From Methylophilus rhizosphaerae (GTDB taxonomy: Bacteria > Pseudomonadota > Gammaproteobacteria > Burkholderiales > Methylophilaceae), in assembly GCF_900100975.1 (NCBI RefSeq), contig NZ_FNFX01000001.1, positions 623,820-687,819 on the forward strand: DNA of 64,000 bases, in the 5' to 3' direction. Made by a program: the position numbers and the translations under genes. Positions 35,172 through 43,914 of the stretch are shown here, piece by piece (positions within the stretch are counted from its first letter, which is position 1; the number at the start of each line of letters is the position of its first letter). The notes under the pieces were generated by a model. The model searched no databases and was not told the DNA's origin. It was given only the letters and a program-made list of their open reading frames with translations.

Positions 35172-36460
35172 CAGAGTCTCCTGAATAATAGATCCTGCAA
35201 TTTCTTGTTACAGGGTCTCACACCGGAATGGGAAAAATGCCCGCCAGCCGCATCATAAGCATAGAGTTCATTCAGGACAAATTGACCATCCCGTACACCG
35301 GCCACCTCGGTAATCGACACGACTTTGCGCTGCCCGTTGGGCATGCGGGCGATTTGCACCACCAACTCAATGGCGGCCGCAATCATTTTACGCAATGTGC
35401 TTTCCGTGCCCTGGAACCTGGCCAACCCTGCCAGCATTTCGAAGCGCAACATGGCATCCTCAGGGCTGTTTGCATGCACCGTACTCATACAGCCATCATG
35501 TCCGGTATTCATGGCCTGAAGCACATCCATCACCTCTTCGCCACGGACTTCACCCAGCACGATGCGGTCAGGTCGCATGCGCAATGAGTTTTTCACCAGC
35601 TCGCGGGCGGTAATTTCGCCGCTGCCATCAATATTGGATGGCCGGGTTTCAAGCCGGACAACGTGGTCGTGTTCCAGTTGCAACTCGGCCGCATCCTCAA
35701 TGGTGACAATGCGCTCACCATGGGGAATGAACCGGCTCAGGACATTCAATAGCGTGGTCTTGCCGGCGCCGGTACCGCCACTCACAATGAGGTTGCAACG
35801 CCGTTCAACGGCAGCAGTCAGGAACTGTAGCATCTCATTGTCCAACGTGCCATATTGCAGCAAGTCCCCCGAAAGCAAAGGTTGCTTACGGAACTTGCGA
35901 ATCGACAGGCAGGGACCATCCAGCGCCAGTGGCGGGATAATAGCGTTCACCCGGCTACCATCCGGCAGGCGCGCATCCACCATGGGACTGGCTTCATCAA
36001 TCCGGCGCCCCAGGTGCGCAAGGATACGGCGAATCACACGCAAGACATGTTCATCATCAATGAACCGCAAGGTGGTCATTTCCAGCCGTCCGTCCCGCTC
36101 TATAAATACTCTTTTCGGGCCATTGACCAGAATGTCATTAATCCGGTCATCCTTGATCAGGCTTTCCAGCGGGCCATATCCCGCCAGTTCATCCACCACC
36201 TCTTCCACCAGGTTTTCCAGGTCATAGCCACTGATGGGCAGGTGGCGGTCTGCGACATAAGCAATGACTTTTTCCCGCACATAGGCCGCTATTTCAGCAC
36301 GAGCAAGATCCGGCAGGCCGAGATGGTCACGCTCAATTTCGCCAATCAGGTGCTGGTGTAGCTGGAACTTGAGTTCCTGGTAGTCCTGCGCTTGCTGCAG
36401 CCCATCATCTATTTGCTGCAGTCCATCATCCAATGTATTTAGCCGGAAAGTCATCATCAT
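35171..36460 (-). CDS. tadA: TadA/CpaF pilus assembly ATPase
   Basis: A 429-residue secretion ATPase that powers Flp pilin polymerisation. It has Walker A SGGTGAGKTTLLN, the Asp box ERIVTIEDAAEL, Walker B VLGEVRG and the His box STVHANSPEDAM. The N-terminal CpaF-type segment GYGPLESLIKDDRINDILVN is present. Confidence 0.95.
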   Translation of the reverse strand: MMMTFRLNTLDDGLQQIDDGLQQAQDYQELKFQLHQHLIGEIERDHLGLPDLARAEIAAYVREKVIAYVADRHLPISGYDLENLVEEVVDELAGYGPLESLIKDDRINDILVNGPKRVFIERDGRLEMTTLRFIDDEHVLRVIRRILAHLGRRIDEASPMVDARLPDGSRVNAIIPPLALDGPCLSIRKFRKQPLLSGDLLQYGTLDNEMLQFLTAAVERRCNLIVSGGTGAGKTTLLNVLSRFIPHGERIVTIEDAAELQLEHDHVVRLETRPSNIDGSGEITARELVKNSLRMRPDRIVLGEVRGEEVMDVLQAMNTGHDGCMSTVHANSPEDAMLRFEMLAGLARFQGTESTLRKMIAAAIELVVQIARMPNGQRKVVSITEVAGVRDGQFVLNELYAYDAAGGHFSHSGVRPCNKKLQDLLFRRL

Positions 36461-36463
36461 CTT

Positions 36464-37672
36464 TTAGGCTTTCCCTCTGTTTGCCGTCATTAGCGTCGTC
36501 AGCCAGTACAACAGGCCAGACTTCTTGCTGGTATAAGAAGGGGAAGTGTCCAATAATTTTTCAGCCAGCTTGCGTACACTTAAGCTGTATGGATCATGGG
36601 GAGATAGCTCAAACATGCTTTCACCCGAATTCATGGTGGCCAGGCGTGCCATGCCGGAAGGAGGCAAAGTAGCCAGCAATGCCAAACCAAAAGACTGGGC
36701 AATGCTCTCGGCATCAGGTGGCATTTTTGACAGGTAGCGATCCACGACCACCCCGGCGCTACTCAACAGCACTTTCTCTTCCCTCAGATGCTTGATGAGC
36801 TGCATATTCTGCCGGCAGCTAGGGACACTCTGCTCAACCAATAGCACCATCTGGTCGACATTACCTAATAACAGCAGCAGGAAATCCGAGCCAACCATCC
36901 CCCCCAGATTCACGACAATCCTGGGGAAGTGACGACGCAAGCTGCGTAAAAGCACACTGATATCCGCAGCAGTGAATTGAGCACCAACCCAGGGATCTTC
37001 CGGCATGGAAAGCACGGTGAGACCACTTTTATGTTTGCCAAATCCGGTCTGGATCAACGTGGAGTCTATCCTCCGCAGGCTGCGGATAGCATCAATAAAA
37101 CTATAAGAAGAGGTCAGGCCAAGGTAGCTCATGGCATCCCCATGTGGTACACCCAGGTCGAGCAATAGGGTGGGCTCCTGCTCCTGGAATGCCAGGGCAA
37201 GATGTAACGCTAACATGGGTGAATCACTCCCTGGCCGCGCACTGATCACTGCAGTAATCTTGCCCCGGCGGTCCGGCTGTGCGGCCTGGTGCGCCGCATC
37301 GCGTGGAATCAGGCGCCTGACTTCGGCCACCACTTCGCTTGACCGTGTGCCGATTTTGATAAAGTCACGAACTCCCAGCCGGATCACGGTCAGCAGCAGA
37401 TTCTGGTCAAAAGCATCGGCGACCACGATGACCGGTAAAAAAGGCTTGGCCGCAATCACGCCTTCTATCAGTAAAGCCTCTTGCCGATAATCGGACGGAT
37501 TCAACTGTATAAAAATGGCAGACGTCCCAATGGCATCCGAAAGTTGCACCACGTGATCTACCGTGGGCGCATCGGCTGGAATCACCTCCCCCTCATCCTT
37601 AAGCGACTGGGTGAGCCATTGCTGGCATTCCAGACTCTGCGTGATGGCAATAAAGCAGTTACGTTCACTCAT
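36464..37672 (-). CDS. tadZ: TadZ/CpaE-like pilus localisation protein
   Basis: A 402-residue protein with an N-terminal receiver-like domain and a C-terminal MinD/ParA-like ATPase fold (PGSDSPMLALHLALAF in the P-loop position, DLGVPHGDAM). The P-loop lacks the GKT signature, as is common for TadZ. It marks the pilus assembly site. It is the gene before tadA. Confidence 0.88.
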   Translation of the reverse strand: MSERNCFIAITQSLECQQWLTQSLKDEGEVIPADAPTVDHVVQLSDAIGTSAIFIQLNPSDYRQEALLIEGVIAAKPFLPVIVVADAFDQNLLLTVIRLGVRDFIKIGTRSSEVVAEVRRLIPRDAAHQAAQPDRRGKITAVISARPGSDSPMLALHLALAFQEQEPTLLLDLGVPHGDAMSYLGLTSSYSFIDAIRSLRRIDSTLIQTGFGKHKSGLTVLSMPEDPWVGAQFTAADISVLLRSLRRHFPRIVVNLGGMVGSDFLLLLLGNVDQMVLLVEQSVPSCRQNMQLIKHLREEKVLLSSAGVVVDRYLSKMPPDAESIAQSFGLALLATLPPSGMARLATMNSGESMFELSPHDPYSLSVRKLAEKLLDTSPSYTSKKSGLLYWLTTLMTANRGKA

Positions 37673-37679
37673 TTCTTCA

Positions 37680-39047
37680 TCACCTCGAAAAACCGGTTAC
37701 CGGGATGCCGGTATCCGGCTTGGTCCCTGTCTGGAAAAACAAATCACTAAAACTGGGGCTGTATTCGTGCAGGTTCCCACCGGGTAATGCAGGCATCTCT
37801 GCATTCCTGGCGATCGGCCGTATCAGATGCGGTGTCACTATCATCAGCAACTCCTTATCTTCAAGGTCAAACCGGGTGGAGCGGAAAAAGGCACCAATCA
37901 CCGGCAAATTCCCCAGGCCGGGAAACTTGTCCACGTTTTGCAGGGTATTACGGCTGACCAGCCCGCTGATCACAAAGCTTTCGCCATCGCCAAGTGACAC
38001 ACTGGTATCGGTTCTTCGCACCCGGAGGCCAGGCACCGCCACTCCTCCACTTTGTACCGCATTGGAGAAATCTATCTCGCTGACCTCAGGCGAAACCTTG
38101 AGGAAAATCCTGTTGGTATCCAGTACTGTGGGCGTCAACATCAGGCGCACGCCATATTCCTTATAGCGAATGGTCACGGCCCCTAATCCGCCAGCACCCG
38201 ATTGAATCGGGATGGGAAACTCGCCCCCGGCGAGAAAACTGGCACTCTGCCCGGAAATAGCCGTCAGGCTTGGCTCTGCCAGCGTATAGGCAAAACCGTT
38301 GTTTTCAAGGATACTCAATGCACCGAGCAAACCGCGGCTTGCATTACCTGCCAGAAAGTTGAATGCACTGGCGTTAGGTAAAAATCCCGATGAGCTATTA
38401 AGGGAAAAACCACCATTTAAGCCCCCATCGTCAAAAGTAGCGCCACCCAGGCTGCCGGGAGAGCCCAGGGCAAAAGTAGCATTCCCTCTGTTTTTACCCA
38501 GGAAGAAACCGGCACGCATCATGTTTTTCCGGCTGACTTCCACCACCTTGATATCAATCTGTACCTGGTTATCAAAACTGCTCACGGTAGCATCCATGGG
38601 TACTGTCGCGCTTTTATCAATCGCCTGGCGGGCTAACGCATGCTCTTCCAGAGACTCGACCTCGCCGGCAATGGCCACCTGGTTACCGGCCGGTAGCAAT
38701 TTGATCGTTTTTGAAAATTGCAGGCGTTGCTTTTCCAGTGCAGTACTCACACTCACGGCCACTTTGATGCGCTTTGCGGGCAGCGCTGCTTTTTCACTCT
38801 CCCAGATGGCAATCTCAGTCGTGCCTGCCTGCTTGCCGGTCAGCAGGATATTGTGGGAAGTCAGCATGGTCATACCCACAATATCCGGGCTCCCGATCGC
38901 AACACGCTTGACCGGTGCGGCATGCACATACACCTGTTGCGCACCAACCACCAGATTCAAGGTATCCGTACTTTCAGCCTGTGCAAACAGAAAAAAACTA
39001 CTGCTACAGGCGAAGAGCATTAACCGGAGATATTTTAAATTCCACAT
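37680..39047 (-). CDS. rcpA: RcpA/CpaC outer-membrane secretin of the Flp pilus
   Basis: A 455-residue secretin with signal peptide (ending FLFAQA-E), an N-terminal pilus/BON-like domain (LNLVVGAQQVYVHAAPVKRVAIG) and the secretin core (VTIRYKEYGVRLMLTPTVLD, SLGDGESFVISGLVSRN, FPGLGNLPVIGAFFRS). It forms the outer-membrane channel. Confidence 0.93.
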   Translation of the reverse strand: MWNLKYLRLMLFACSSSFFLFAQAESTDTLNLVVGAQQVYVHAAPVKRVAIGSPDIVGMTMLTSHNILLTGKQAGTTEIAIWESEKAALPAKRIKVAVSVSTALEKQRLQFSKTIKLLPAGNQVAIAGEVESLEEHALARQAIDKSATVPMDATVSSFDNQVQIDIKVVEVSRKNMMRAGFFLGKNRGNATFALGSPGSLGGATFDDGGLNGGFSLNSSSGFLPNASAFNFLAGNASRGLLGALSILENNGFAYTLAEPSLTAISGQSASFLAGGEFPIPIQSGAGGLGAVTIRYKEYGVRLMLTPTVLDTNRIFLKVSPEVSEIDFSNAVQSGGVAVPGLRVRRTDTSVSLGDGESFVISGLVSRNTLQNVDKFPGLGNLPVIGAFFRSTRFDLEDKELLMIVTPHLIRPIARNAEMPALPGGNLHEYSPSFSDLFFQTGTKPDTGIPVTGFSR

Positions 39048-39070
39048 GCGTCACTCTGGCTTTCTGATGA

Positions 39071-40018
39071 TTATTTTGAGACGTTGACGACTTCTGTCTT
39101 TTCGCCGTGATGAATAATGACACGCTCACGTTTCGCCGCAGAAGTACCCGGGCGCTTCTTCGCGACAACCTTGGCCGGCGCTGGCGTGCTGGTGCTGGCA
39201 CCCGCGCTGGAAAGAGATTGGGCTGATGACCGGGAAATATCCCCAAGGCGGATAAAATGATTGTCTGCCACTACAGATGCACTTGCCTCTGATGTAGCCT
39301 CTGGTACGCCATCCCGCAAAGCCAGGCGTAATATCCCGGTGCTATCGGCCAGCATCAGTTTTGCAACATCCTGCTCAGCAACAGCCAGGATAGCGGAGCG
39401 ACTGTCCCTGGCATTTTTAGACCCTGACTGACTATTGTCGCTCCCGAGCTTGGCCGGGACGGAAGAGGCTGATTCATCACGCTTTCCGGAATCTGTTTCA
39501 CCGATAAGTGCTCCGTAAGCAAGCACCTTCACATTGGCGAGTACCACCTGGGCAGAGCTCACATCGCCAGTTTCGCGATCAGTGCGCAGATACAGCAGCA
39601 CATCGACATGGTCGCCGGGCTGGATAAATCCGCCAACCCCGATGACTTCATTTACCTTAATCGCAACCGCGCGCTCATGGGGAGCAAGCGCCTGCCCCAG
39701 TAAACTATTCACAGGAAAATGTGCAACCTTGAGCGGCTCCCCTTTCCCTATCGCCATGACAGGCGCCTTACCTAACAGGTTCTGCAGGTCACTAAAGGCC
39801 TGCGGGTCCAGTTGCTGTGTGGTTGTGAGTTCCAGATCTTCTGCCGTTAGCACATGAGCTACGGCAATATCGTTGCGCGCAACCACTTGTGGATAGGATG
39901 GCATGACCACCTCTACCTTTTCCTCAGGCTTCTGGCTGATGCGGTACCCCAGATAGCCTGTCACCAGCGCAGCAGCCACCATCAATACCGCCAATACACG
40001 CAGGAACGTACTGTTCAT
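39071..40018 (-). CDS. rcpC: RcpC/CpaB pilus assembly protein
   Basis: A 315-residue protein with one N-terminal transmembrane segment, an SAF domain (ARNDIAVAHVLTAEDLELT) and the RcpC core (ERAVAIKVNEVIGVGGFIQPGDHVDVLL). The tail is basic and Ser/Ala/Lys-rich. Confidence 0.92.
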   Translation of the reverse strand: MNSTFLRVLAVLMVAAALVTGYLGYRISQKPEEKVEVVMPSYPQVVARNDIAVAHVLTAEDLELTTTQQLDPQAFSDLQNLLGKAPVMAIGKGEPLKVAHFPVNSLLGQALAPHERAVAIKVNEVIGVGGFIQPGDHVDVLLYLRTDRETGDVSSAQVVLANVKVLAYGALIGETDSGKRDESASSVPAKLGSDNSQSGSKNARDSRSAILAVAEQDVAKLMLADSTGILRLALRDGVPEATSEASASVVADNHFIRLGDISRSSAQSLSSAGASTSTPAPAKVVAKKRPGTSAAKRERVIIHHGEKTEVVNVSK

Positions 40019-40046
40019 GATGCCATCATCCGTTCTTTAAAACGCT

Positions 40047-40532
40047 TCAAAGCTCCACCACCGCCACGCCTGCCAAATCAGCAGGCACCTTAGGAATCTG
40101 TCCAATCACAGGAAGAATCAGCATTGGTAACACAGGGTCGCTGGCATAATTGCTATACACGACCCGTACAGTGAGCTGATTGCCATTCATGCTCAATTGC
40201 ACGCCATTGCCGCCAGTACCCAACACTTTTCCCCGGGGTTTGGCAGGCAACCAACCCAGCGCATTACCCACCACGCGCCGCACTTGAGGGTCCACACCAT
40301 TACCCAGGTATGCTGCATTATTGGCATAAGCCAGCCGGTCGACGGCAATGGCTGCCCGCGCCCCTTCTTCAGCCGCATGCACAAAGGCAGACTGCATCAA
40401 CATCACAACCGCATAACTCACCATGGCGTAAAACAAGCCGAAAAAAAGCAGAAACAGCATGGCAAATTCAATCGCTACCGCTCCTTTTTGAGGTTTTGAC
40501 CGCAACAGGTCACTCATGCGCTTGCTTGTCAT
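40047..40532 (-). CDS. tadE: TadE-like minor pseudopilin
   Basis: A 161-residue protein. The start at 40532 (MTSKRMSDLL) has GGGAG six bases upstream and overlaps the previous gene by ATGA. The TadE signature KGAVAIEFAMLFLLFFGLFY gives a G/A-type prepilin cleavage site with Glu at +5, so it is probably processed by the same peptidase as Flp. Confidence 0.88.
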   Translation of the reverse strand: MTSKRMSDLLRSKPQKGAVAIEFAMLFLLFFGLFYAMVSYAVVMLMQSAFVHAAEEGARAAIAVDRLAYANNAAYLGNGVDPQVRRVVGNALGWLPAKPRGKVLGTGGNGVQLSMNGNQLTVRVVYSNYASDPVLPMLILPVIGQIPKVPADLAGVAVVEL

Positions 40533-40984
40533 GTGCCGCTCCCGGTGCTGATGACACATAGCAATCCAACACCTAAAGCTGCACCAAATGGAATCCATCT
40601 TTTGGACCTCGGGGAAGGCATGCTTGATTGAGTAAAACAGAAGGTGGCCATACAGAATAACGCTGCCAGGATAGCGGCAATCACAAATGTAATCAGCATG
40701 ATCTCATTGCCACCAAGTAAAGCAATTGCCAGTAACAGCTTGACGTCCCCGGCTCCCAGCCATCGACCCACATAAGCGGGCAAAGTCAATAACAGGCTGA
40801 CCAGTGCGCTCAGCATGACCGATTGCCAGGACGCTCCCAGCATGGCATGTCCGGTCACCAGCAACCAGCCTATTGCCAGCAGACACATGCCCAATGTCAG
40901 CAGGTTCGGAAGACGTCTGGCATATAGATCAGCCAGGCTGACACTCAAGCACCAAGCTGCCACAATCATTTTTGCGATGGTCAT
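40529..40984 (-). CDS. tadV: TadV/CpaA prepilin peptidase
   Basis: A 151-residue aspartic membrane protease that cleaves Flp and TadE precursors. Both catalytic Asp motifs are present: SLADLYARRLPN near the N-terminus and GAGDVKLLLAI. Five or so transmembrane helices. It is directly after flp. Confidence 0.92.
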   Translation of the reverse strand: MTIAKMIVAAWCLSVSLADLYARRLPNLLTLGMCLLAIGWLLVTGHAMLGASWQSVMLSALVSLLLTLPAYVGRWLGAGDVKLLLAIALLGGNEIMLITFVIAAILAALFCMATFCFTQSSMPSPRSKRWIPFGAALGVGLLCVISTGSGT

Positions 40985-41031
40985 GCGCTACATCCAATGA
41001 TGTCATCCGATCAATAATCCACGGCAGCTAC

Positions 41032-41226
41032 CTAATTAGCAGTATTAGCAGTGGTTAATGCGGTTTCAATTTTGCCAAAGATACCTTTAACAGCACCACT
41101 GATATCAGGAATGAGCGCTACCAATACAAGTGCCACCATGGCAGCAACCAGCGCATACTCAATGCCGCTGGCACCCTCCTCATTGCGCACGAATTTTTTA
41201 ATCGCTGCTTTAATTATATTGCTCAT
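41032..41226 (-). CDS. flp: Flp-family type IVb pilin
   Basis: A 64-residue Flp pilin, the major subunit. The short basic leader ends at EEG, then ASGIEYALVAAMVALVLVAL with Glu5-Tyr6 after the predicted G/A cleavage, typical of Flp. As first gene of the Tad operon it has a 280-bp leader region upstream containing a small CTGATT-AAA-AATCAG hairpin (41276-41290). Confidence 0.93.
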   Translation of the reverse strand: MSNIIKAAIKKFVRNEEGASGIEYALVAAMVALVLVALIPDISGAVKGIFGKIETALTTANTAN

Positions 41227-41504
41227 GTGAATCCCCTTTTTATTAAAAACACTTACAGCCAGTTCACTTGCGATTCTGATTAAAAATCAGAGCCTTACCG
41301 CTAAATCTAGCAACTAACGTACCAATCTACCGCTCACTGGAAATAACTAGCTATAAAAAACTAAGCAATTGATTTTTCTTCACTTTTAATCGTTTCCCTT
41401 GTGCCATGTTTGCTCAAGACAGAGCAACCCAATCGCAATGGTTGGTTAATCTGTGACAATTTTCGGCAGCATTGTATAAATTTCCTCAAGCGTCAGCGAC
41501 ACTT

Positions 41505-42698
41505 TTATCCGACCGCTGACGCGTGGCTCAACATTTGCCACTCAGCGCGATTACGCCCACGTTCTTTGGCACAGTAAAGAGATTTATCCGCCGCCTCTAT
41601 CAACTGGTGCATATCACGTTCAACCGTGGGGACGACCGTGGCGATACCGATAGAGATAGTAACGATTTCGTGTGAGGATTGCTCATGCCTGATGCCGAGT
41701 TTACGCACGGCCGCCAGCATGTTTTCACCAATATTCTGTGCTTCGTTCAACGATGTGTGAAACAGCACGACAGCGAACTCCTCACCTCCGTAACGGGTGA
41801 CAACGTCGCCCGCCCGGCGCGCGCAACCATCCAGGGCTGCAGCAACCTGCCGCAGGCAATCATCGCCTGCCTGATGGCCATAGGCATCATTGAATTTTTT
41901 GAAGAAATCCACATCCACCATTATTAATGAAAGCGGCACCTTGGCACGGGATGCCTGCGCCCAGGTCGTTGCCAGGCTGACATCAAAACTGCGCCGGTTT
42001 CCGATCCCGGTCAGTTTATCCTCCCAGGAGGCCTGTTCTGACGACACCTGCTTCAGCAGCACATCAATCAGGATCTTGCGGACCTCCCGCGCCGATGCCC
42101 ACAATGTTGCCCCGACTACCAGCAGCATCACCAGCACCATGTGCTGGGTTTCAAAATCCAGGAATGGTGTCATGAGCAAAAGAGGGGCGAACACCCCCGT
42201 GGCAAAGGCAAAGAAAACAGGTAAAAACACCACCAGGCGCGGCATTGCCATGATAACGGCGATCAGCATGATAATCAGGATGGCAGCTTTGCCCGGGCGG
42301 CTCAGCAATGGCAGGGCAATTGAGAGCGCCCCCCAACCCAGCCCGGCAATGGCAGCCGCCATGACATGGCGATTGATGCGCACCAGCTCGATACTGGCAT
42401 TAGCAGAAAGGAAATCCGGACGGCCCAGCCTCCAGTGCCACCCATGTGCGAGCAGTAACCATATATACCAGGCACCGGCATATAGTTCTCCCATATCCCA
42501 GGCCAACATGGCAGCGGCTACAAAGCCACTAAACAACACAATCAGCTTGCCGCTGCTTTTGCCCCGGTAAACGTGGCGTAACTCTTCACATGCAAGATCA
42601 TGCGGATTAAATTCCAGAGTCTTGATGGCACTTTCTCTTATTTTATTAACCAATTTAGATCCTGTTCCTGTACGGAATTGCAGTCGCTGGCGACTCAA
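41505..42698 (-). CDS. Membrane-bound diguanylate cyclase (GGDEF)
   Basis: A protein of up to 397 residues with six or so N-terminal transmembrane helices and a C-terminal GGDEF domain that makes c-di-GMP. The active site reads RYGGEEF and an inhibitory RxxD site (RAGD) lies five residues before it, so product inhibition is likely. No ATG is near the N-terminus; a TTG at 42653 with AGGAT upstream is an alternative to the TTG at 42698. It lies just upstream of the flp operon, suggesting a link between c-di-GMP and pili. A GTCAGCG/CGCTGAC hairpin spans the stop. Confidence 0.88.
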   Translation of the reverse strand: MSRQRLQFRTGTGSKLVNKIRESAIKTLEFNPHDLACEELRHVYRGKSSGKLIVLFSGFVAAAMLAWDMGELYAGAWYIWLLLAHGWHWRLGRPDFLSANASIELVRINRHVMAAAIAGLGWGALSIALPLLSRPGKAAILIIMLIAVIMAMPRLVVFLPVFFAFATGVFAPLLLMTPFLDFETQHMVLVMLLVVGATLWASAREVRKILIDVLLKQVSSEQASWEDKLTGIGNRRSFDVSLATTWAQASRAKVPLSLIMVDVDFFKKFNDAYGHQAGDDCLRQVAAALDGCARRAGDVVTRYGGEEFAVVLFHTSLNEAQNIGENMLAAVRKLGIRHEQSSHEIVTISIGIATVVPTVERDMHQLIEAADKSLYCAKERGRNRAEWQMLSHASAVG

Positions 42699-42867
42699 CC
42701 ATCTTCAATTAATGATGGCTTTTATAAGTACGAAGATAGCGTACACCTTGCCCCGAACCGTGTACAGTTCTTTGTGAAGATTAAGAGCAAATCATAAGAT
42801 TTAACGATATTTAAAACTATCAAAAACCGGCAATAGCTGCATTCAATATGCATATTCAGCTATTCGA

Positions 42868-42895
42868 TTGACTGTACTCCCGGTATGCTTATGCA
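42868..42895 (+). promoter_or_regulatory. Possible vegetative promoter of rpoH
   Basis: TTGACT and TATGCA separated by 16 nt, located so that transcription would start just before the CIRCE operator at 42931. The match is moderate and untested. Confidence 0.35.
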
Positions 42896-42930
42896 GGAAT
42901 TATTTTCCTATCCCGGAACTTTCATTCAGG

Positions 42931-42957
42931 CTGGCACTCTCACCCATTGAGTGCTAA
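42931..42957 (+). promoter_or_regulatory. CIRCE operator (HrcA binding site) upstream of rpoH
   Basis: CTGGCACTC-N9-GAGTGCTAA. The right arm is a perfect match to the CIRCE consensus TTAGCACTC-N9-GAGTGCTAA and the left arm matches seven of nine; the spacer is exactly 9 nt. It lies 39 bp before the rpoH coding start, so it would be in the transcript leader. HrcA repression of the sigma-32 gene is inferred; no hrcA gene is in the window. Confidence 0.85.
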
Positions 42958-42995
42958 AATCAGATTGAAATCTTCTTAATATAAGGAGCTTTACC

Positions 42996-43853
42996 ATTAA
43001 CGCTTTCAATTTACCTGTCATTTCATCGGCTGATAGCCTGGACAAATACCTGCGAACGATCAAGCAGTTCCCAGTCCTGACCGCTGAAGAAGAGTATGAC
43101 CATGCCACGCGCCTGAAACAAAGCGGTGACCTTGAATCTGCACGTGCGCTGATTGTGTCGCATTTGCGCCTAGTCGCCAGCATCGCGCGTGGCTATAGCG
43201 GCTATGGCTTGCCACAAGCTGACCTGATCCAGGAAGGTAACATCGGCCTGATGAAAGCGGTCAAACGCTTTGACCCTGAACGCGGCGTGCGCCTGGTGTC
43301 CTTTGCCATGCACTGGATTAAAGCCGAAATCCATGAATATATTGTGCGTAACTGGCGCCTGGTGAAAACGGCGACCACCAAGGCGCAGCGCAAATTGTTC
43401 TTCAATTTGCGCAGCATGAAACAGGGTTTTGAGACATTAAGCCCGGATGATGTACATCGCATCGCTACCGAGTTGAACGTAAAACCGGAAGAAGTGATCG
43501 AAATGGAATACCGTTTAAACGGTCAGGAAATTTCCCTGGATGCGCACGTGGATGAGGATGGCGAAGAGGTGTACAGCCCGATCGCTTACCTGGAGGATGA
43601 AGGTCCGGAACCCTCCACCTTACTGGAAAACCTGCAGACAGAGCATAGGCAGACCGAAGGCCTGAACATGGCGCTGCAACAGCTGGATGACCGTAGTCGC
43701 CGCGTATTACAGGCACGCTGGTTGACCGAAGGTAACGTCGCAACACTGCACGAACTGGCAGCGGAGTTCAGTGTTTCTGCCGAGCGTATCCGGCAGATTG
43801 AGCAGAAAGCAATGCAGAAAATCAAGACTTACATGCTGGAAAGAAAATCATAA
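42996..43853 (+). CDS. rpoH: RpoH, heat-shock sigma-32 factor, apparent AUU start
   Basis: A sigma-70 family heat-shock factor of 285 residues, the same length as known RpoH proteins. Region 2 (GLPQADLIQEGNIGLMKAVK), the RpoH box (AQRKLFFNLRSMK) and region 4 (HELAAEFSVSAERIRQIEQKA) are intact. The first ATG/GTG/TTG in frame is the GTG at 43155, inside conserved region 2, which would remove 53 residues. Upstream the homologous frame (SLDKYLRTIKQFPVLTAEEE) extends to an ATT at 42996, exactly seven bases after AAGGAG, with an in-frame TGA at 42966. ATT is therefore the best start, unless the base is a sequencing error for ATG. Control: CIRCE operator and possible start-codon discrimination by IF3. 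Confidence 0.92.
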   Translation: MNAFNLPVISSADSLDKYLRTIKQFPVLTAEEEYDHATRLKQSGDLESARALIVSHLRLVASIARGYSGYGLPQADLIQEGNIGLMKAVKRFDPERGVRLVSFAMHWIKAEIHEYIVRNWRLVKTATTKAQRKLFFNLRSMKQGFETLSPDDVHRIATELNVKPEEVIEMEYRLNGQEISLDAHVDEDGEEVYSPIAYLEDEGPEPSTLLENLQTEHRQTEGLNMALQQLDDRSRRVLQARWLTEGNVATLHELAAEFSVSAERIRQIEQKAMQKIKTYMLERKS

Positions 43854-43854
43854 A

Positions 43855-43878
43855 AAACGGGAGCCTGGGCTCCCGTTT
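43855..43878 (+). terminator. Intrinsic terminator after rpoH
   Basis: AAACGGGAGCC and GGCTCCCGTTT arms around a very short loop, followed by CTGTTTCT. It starts directly after the rpoH stop and may also end the convergent dynamin-like gene. Confidence 0.8.
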
Positions 43879-43914
43879 CTGTTTCTAGTTCACTGCCTCA
43901 GTATTCCGGGCGGG

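Noticed and set aside
30761-41226. Type II secretion system
   Set aside because: The Flp pilin, TadZ, RcpC and TadE/G genes identify a Tad/Flp pilus locus.
43155-43853. rpoH starting at the GTG at 43155
   Set aside because: It would remove 53 conserved residues of region 1/2 although the homologous frame is open upstream to the ATT after AAGGAG.
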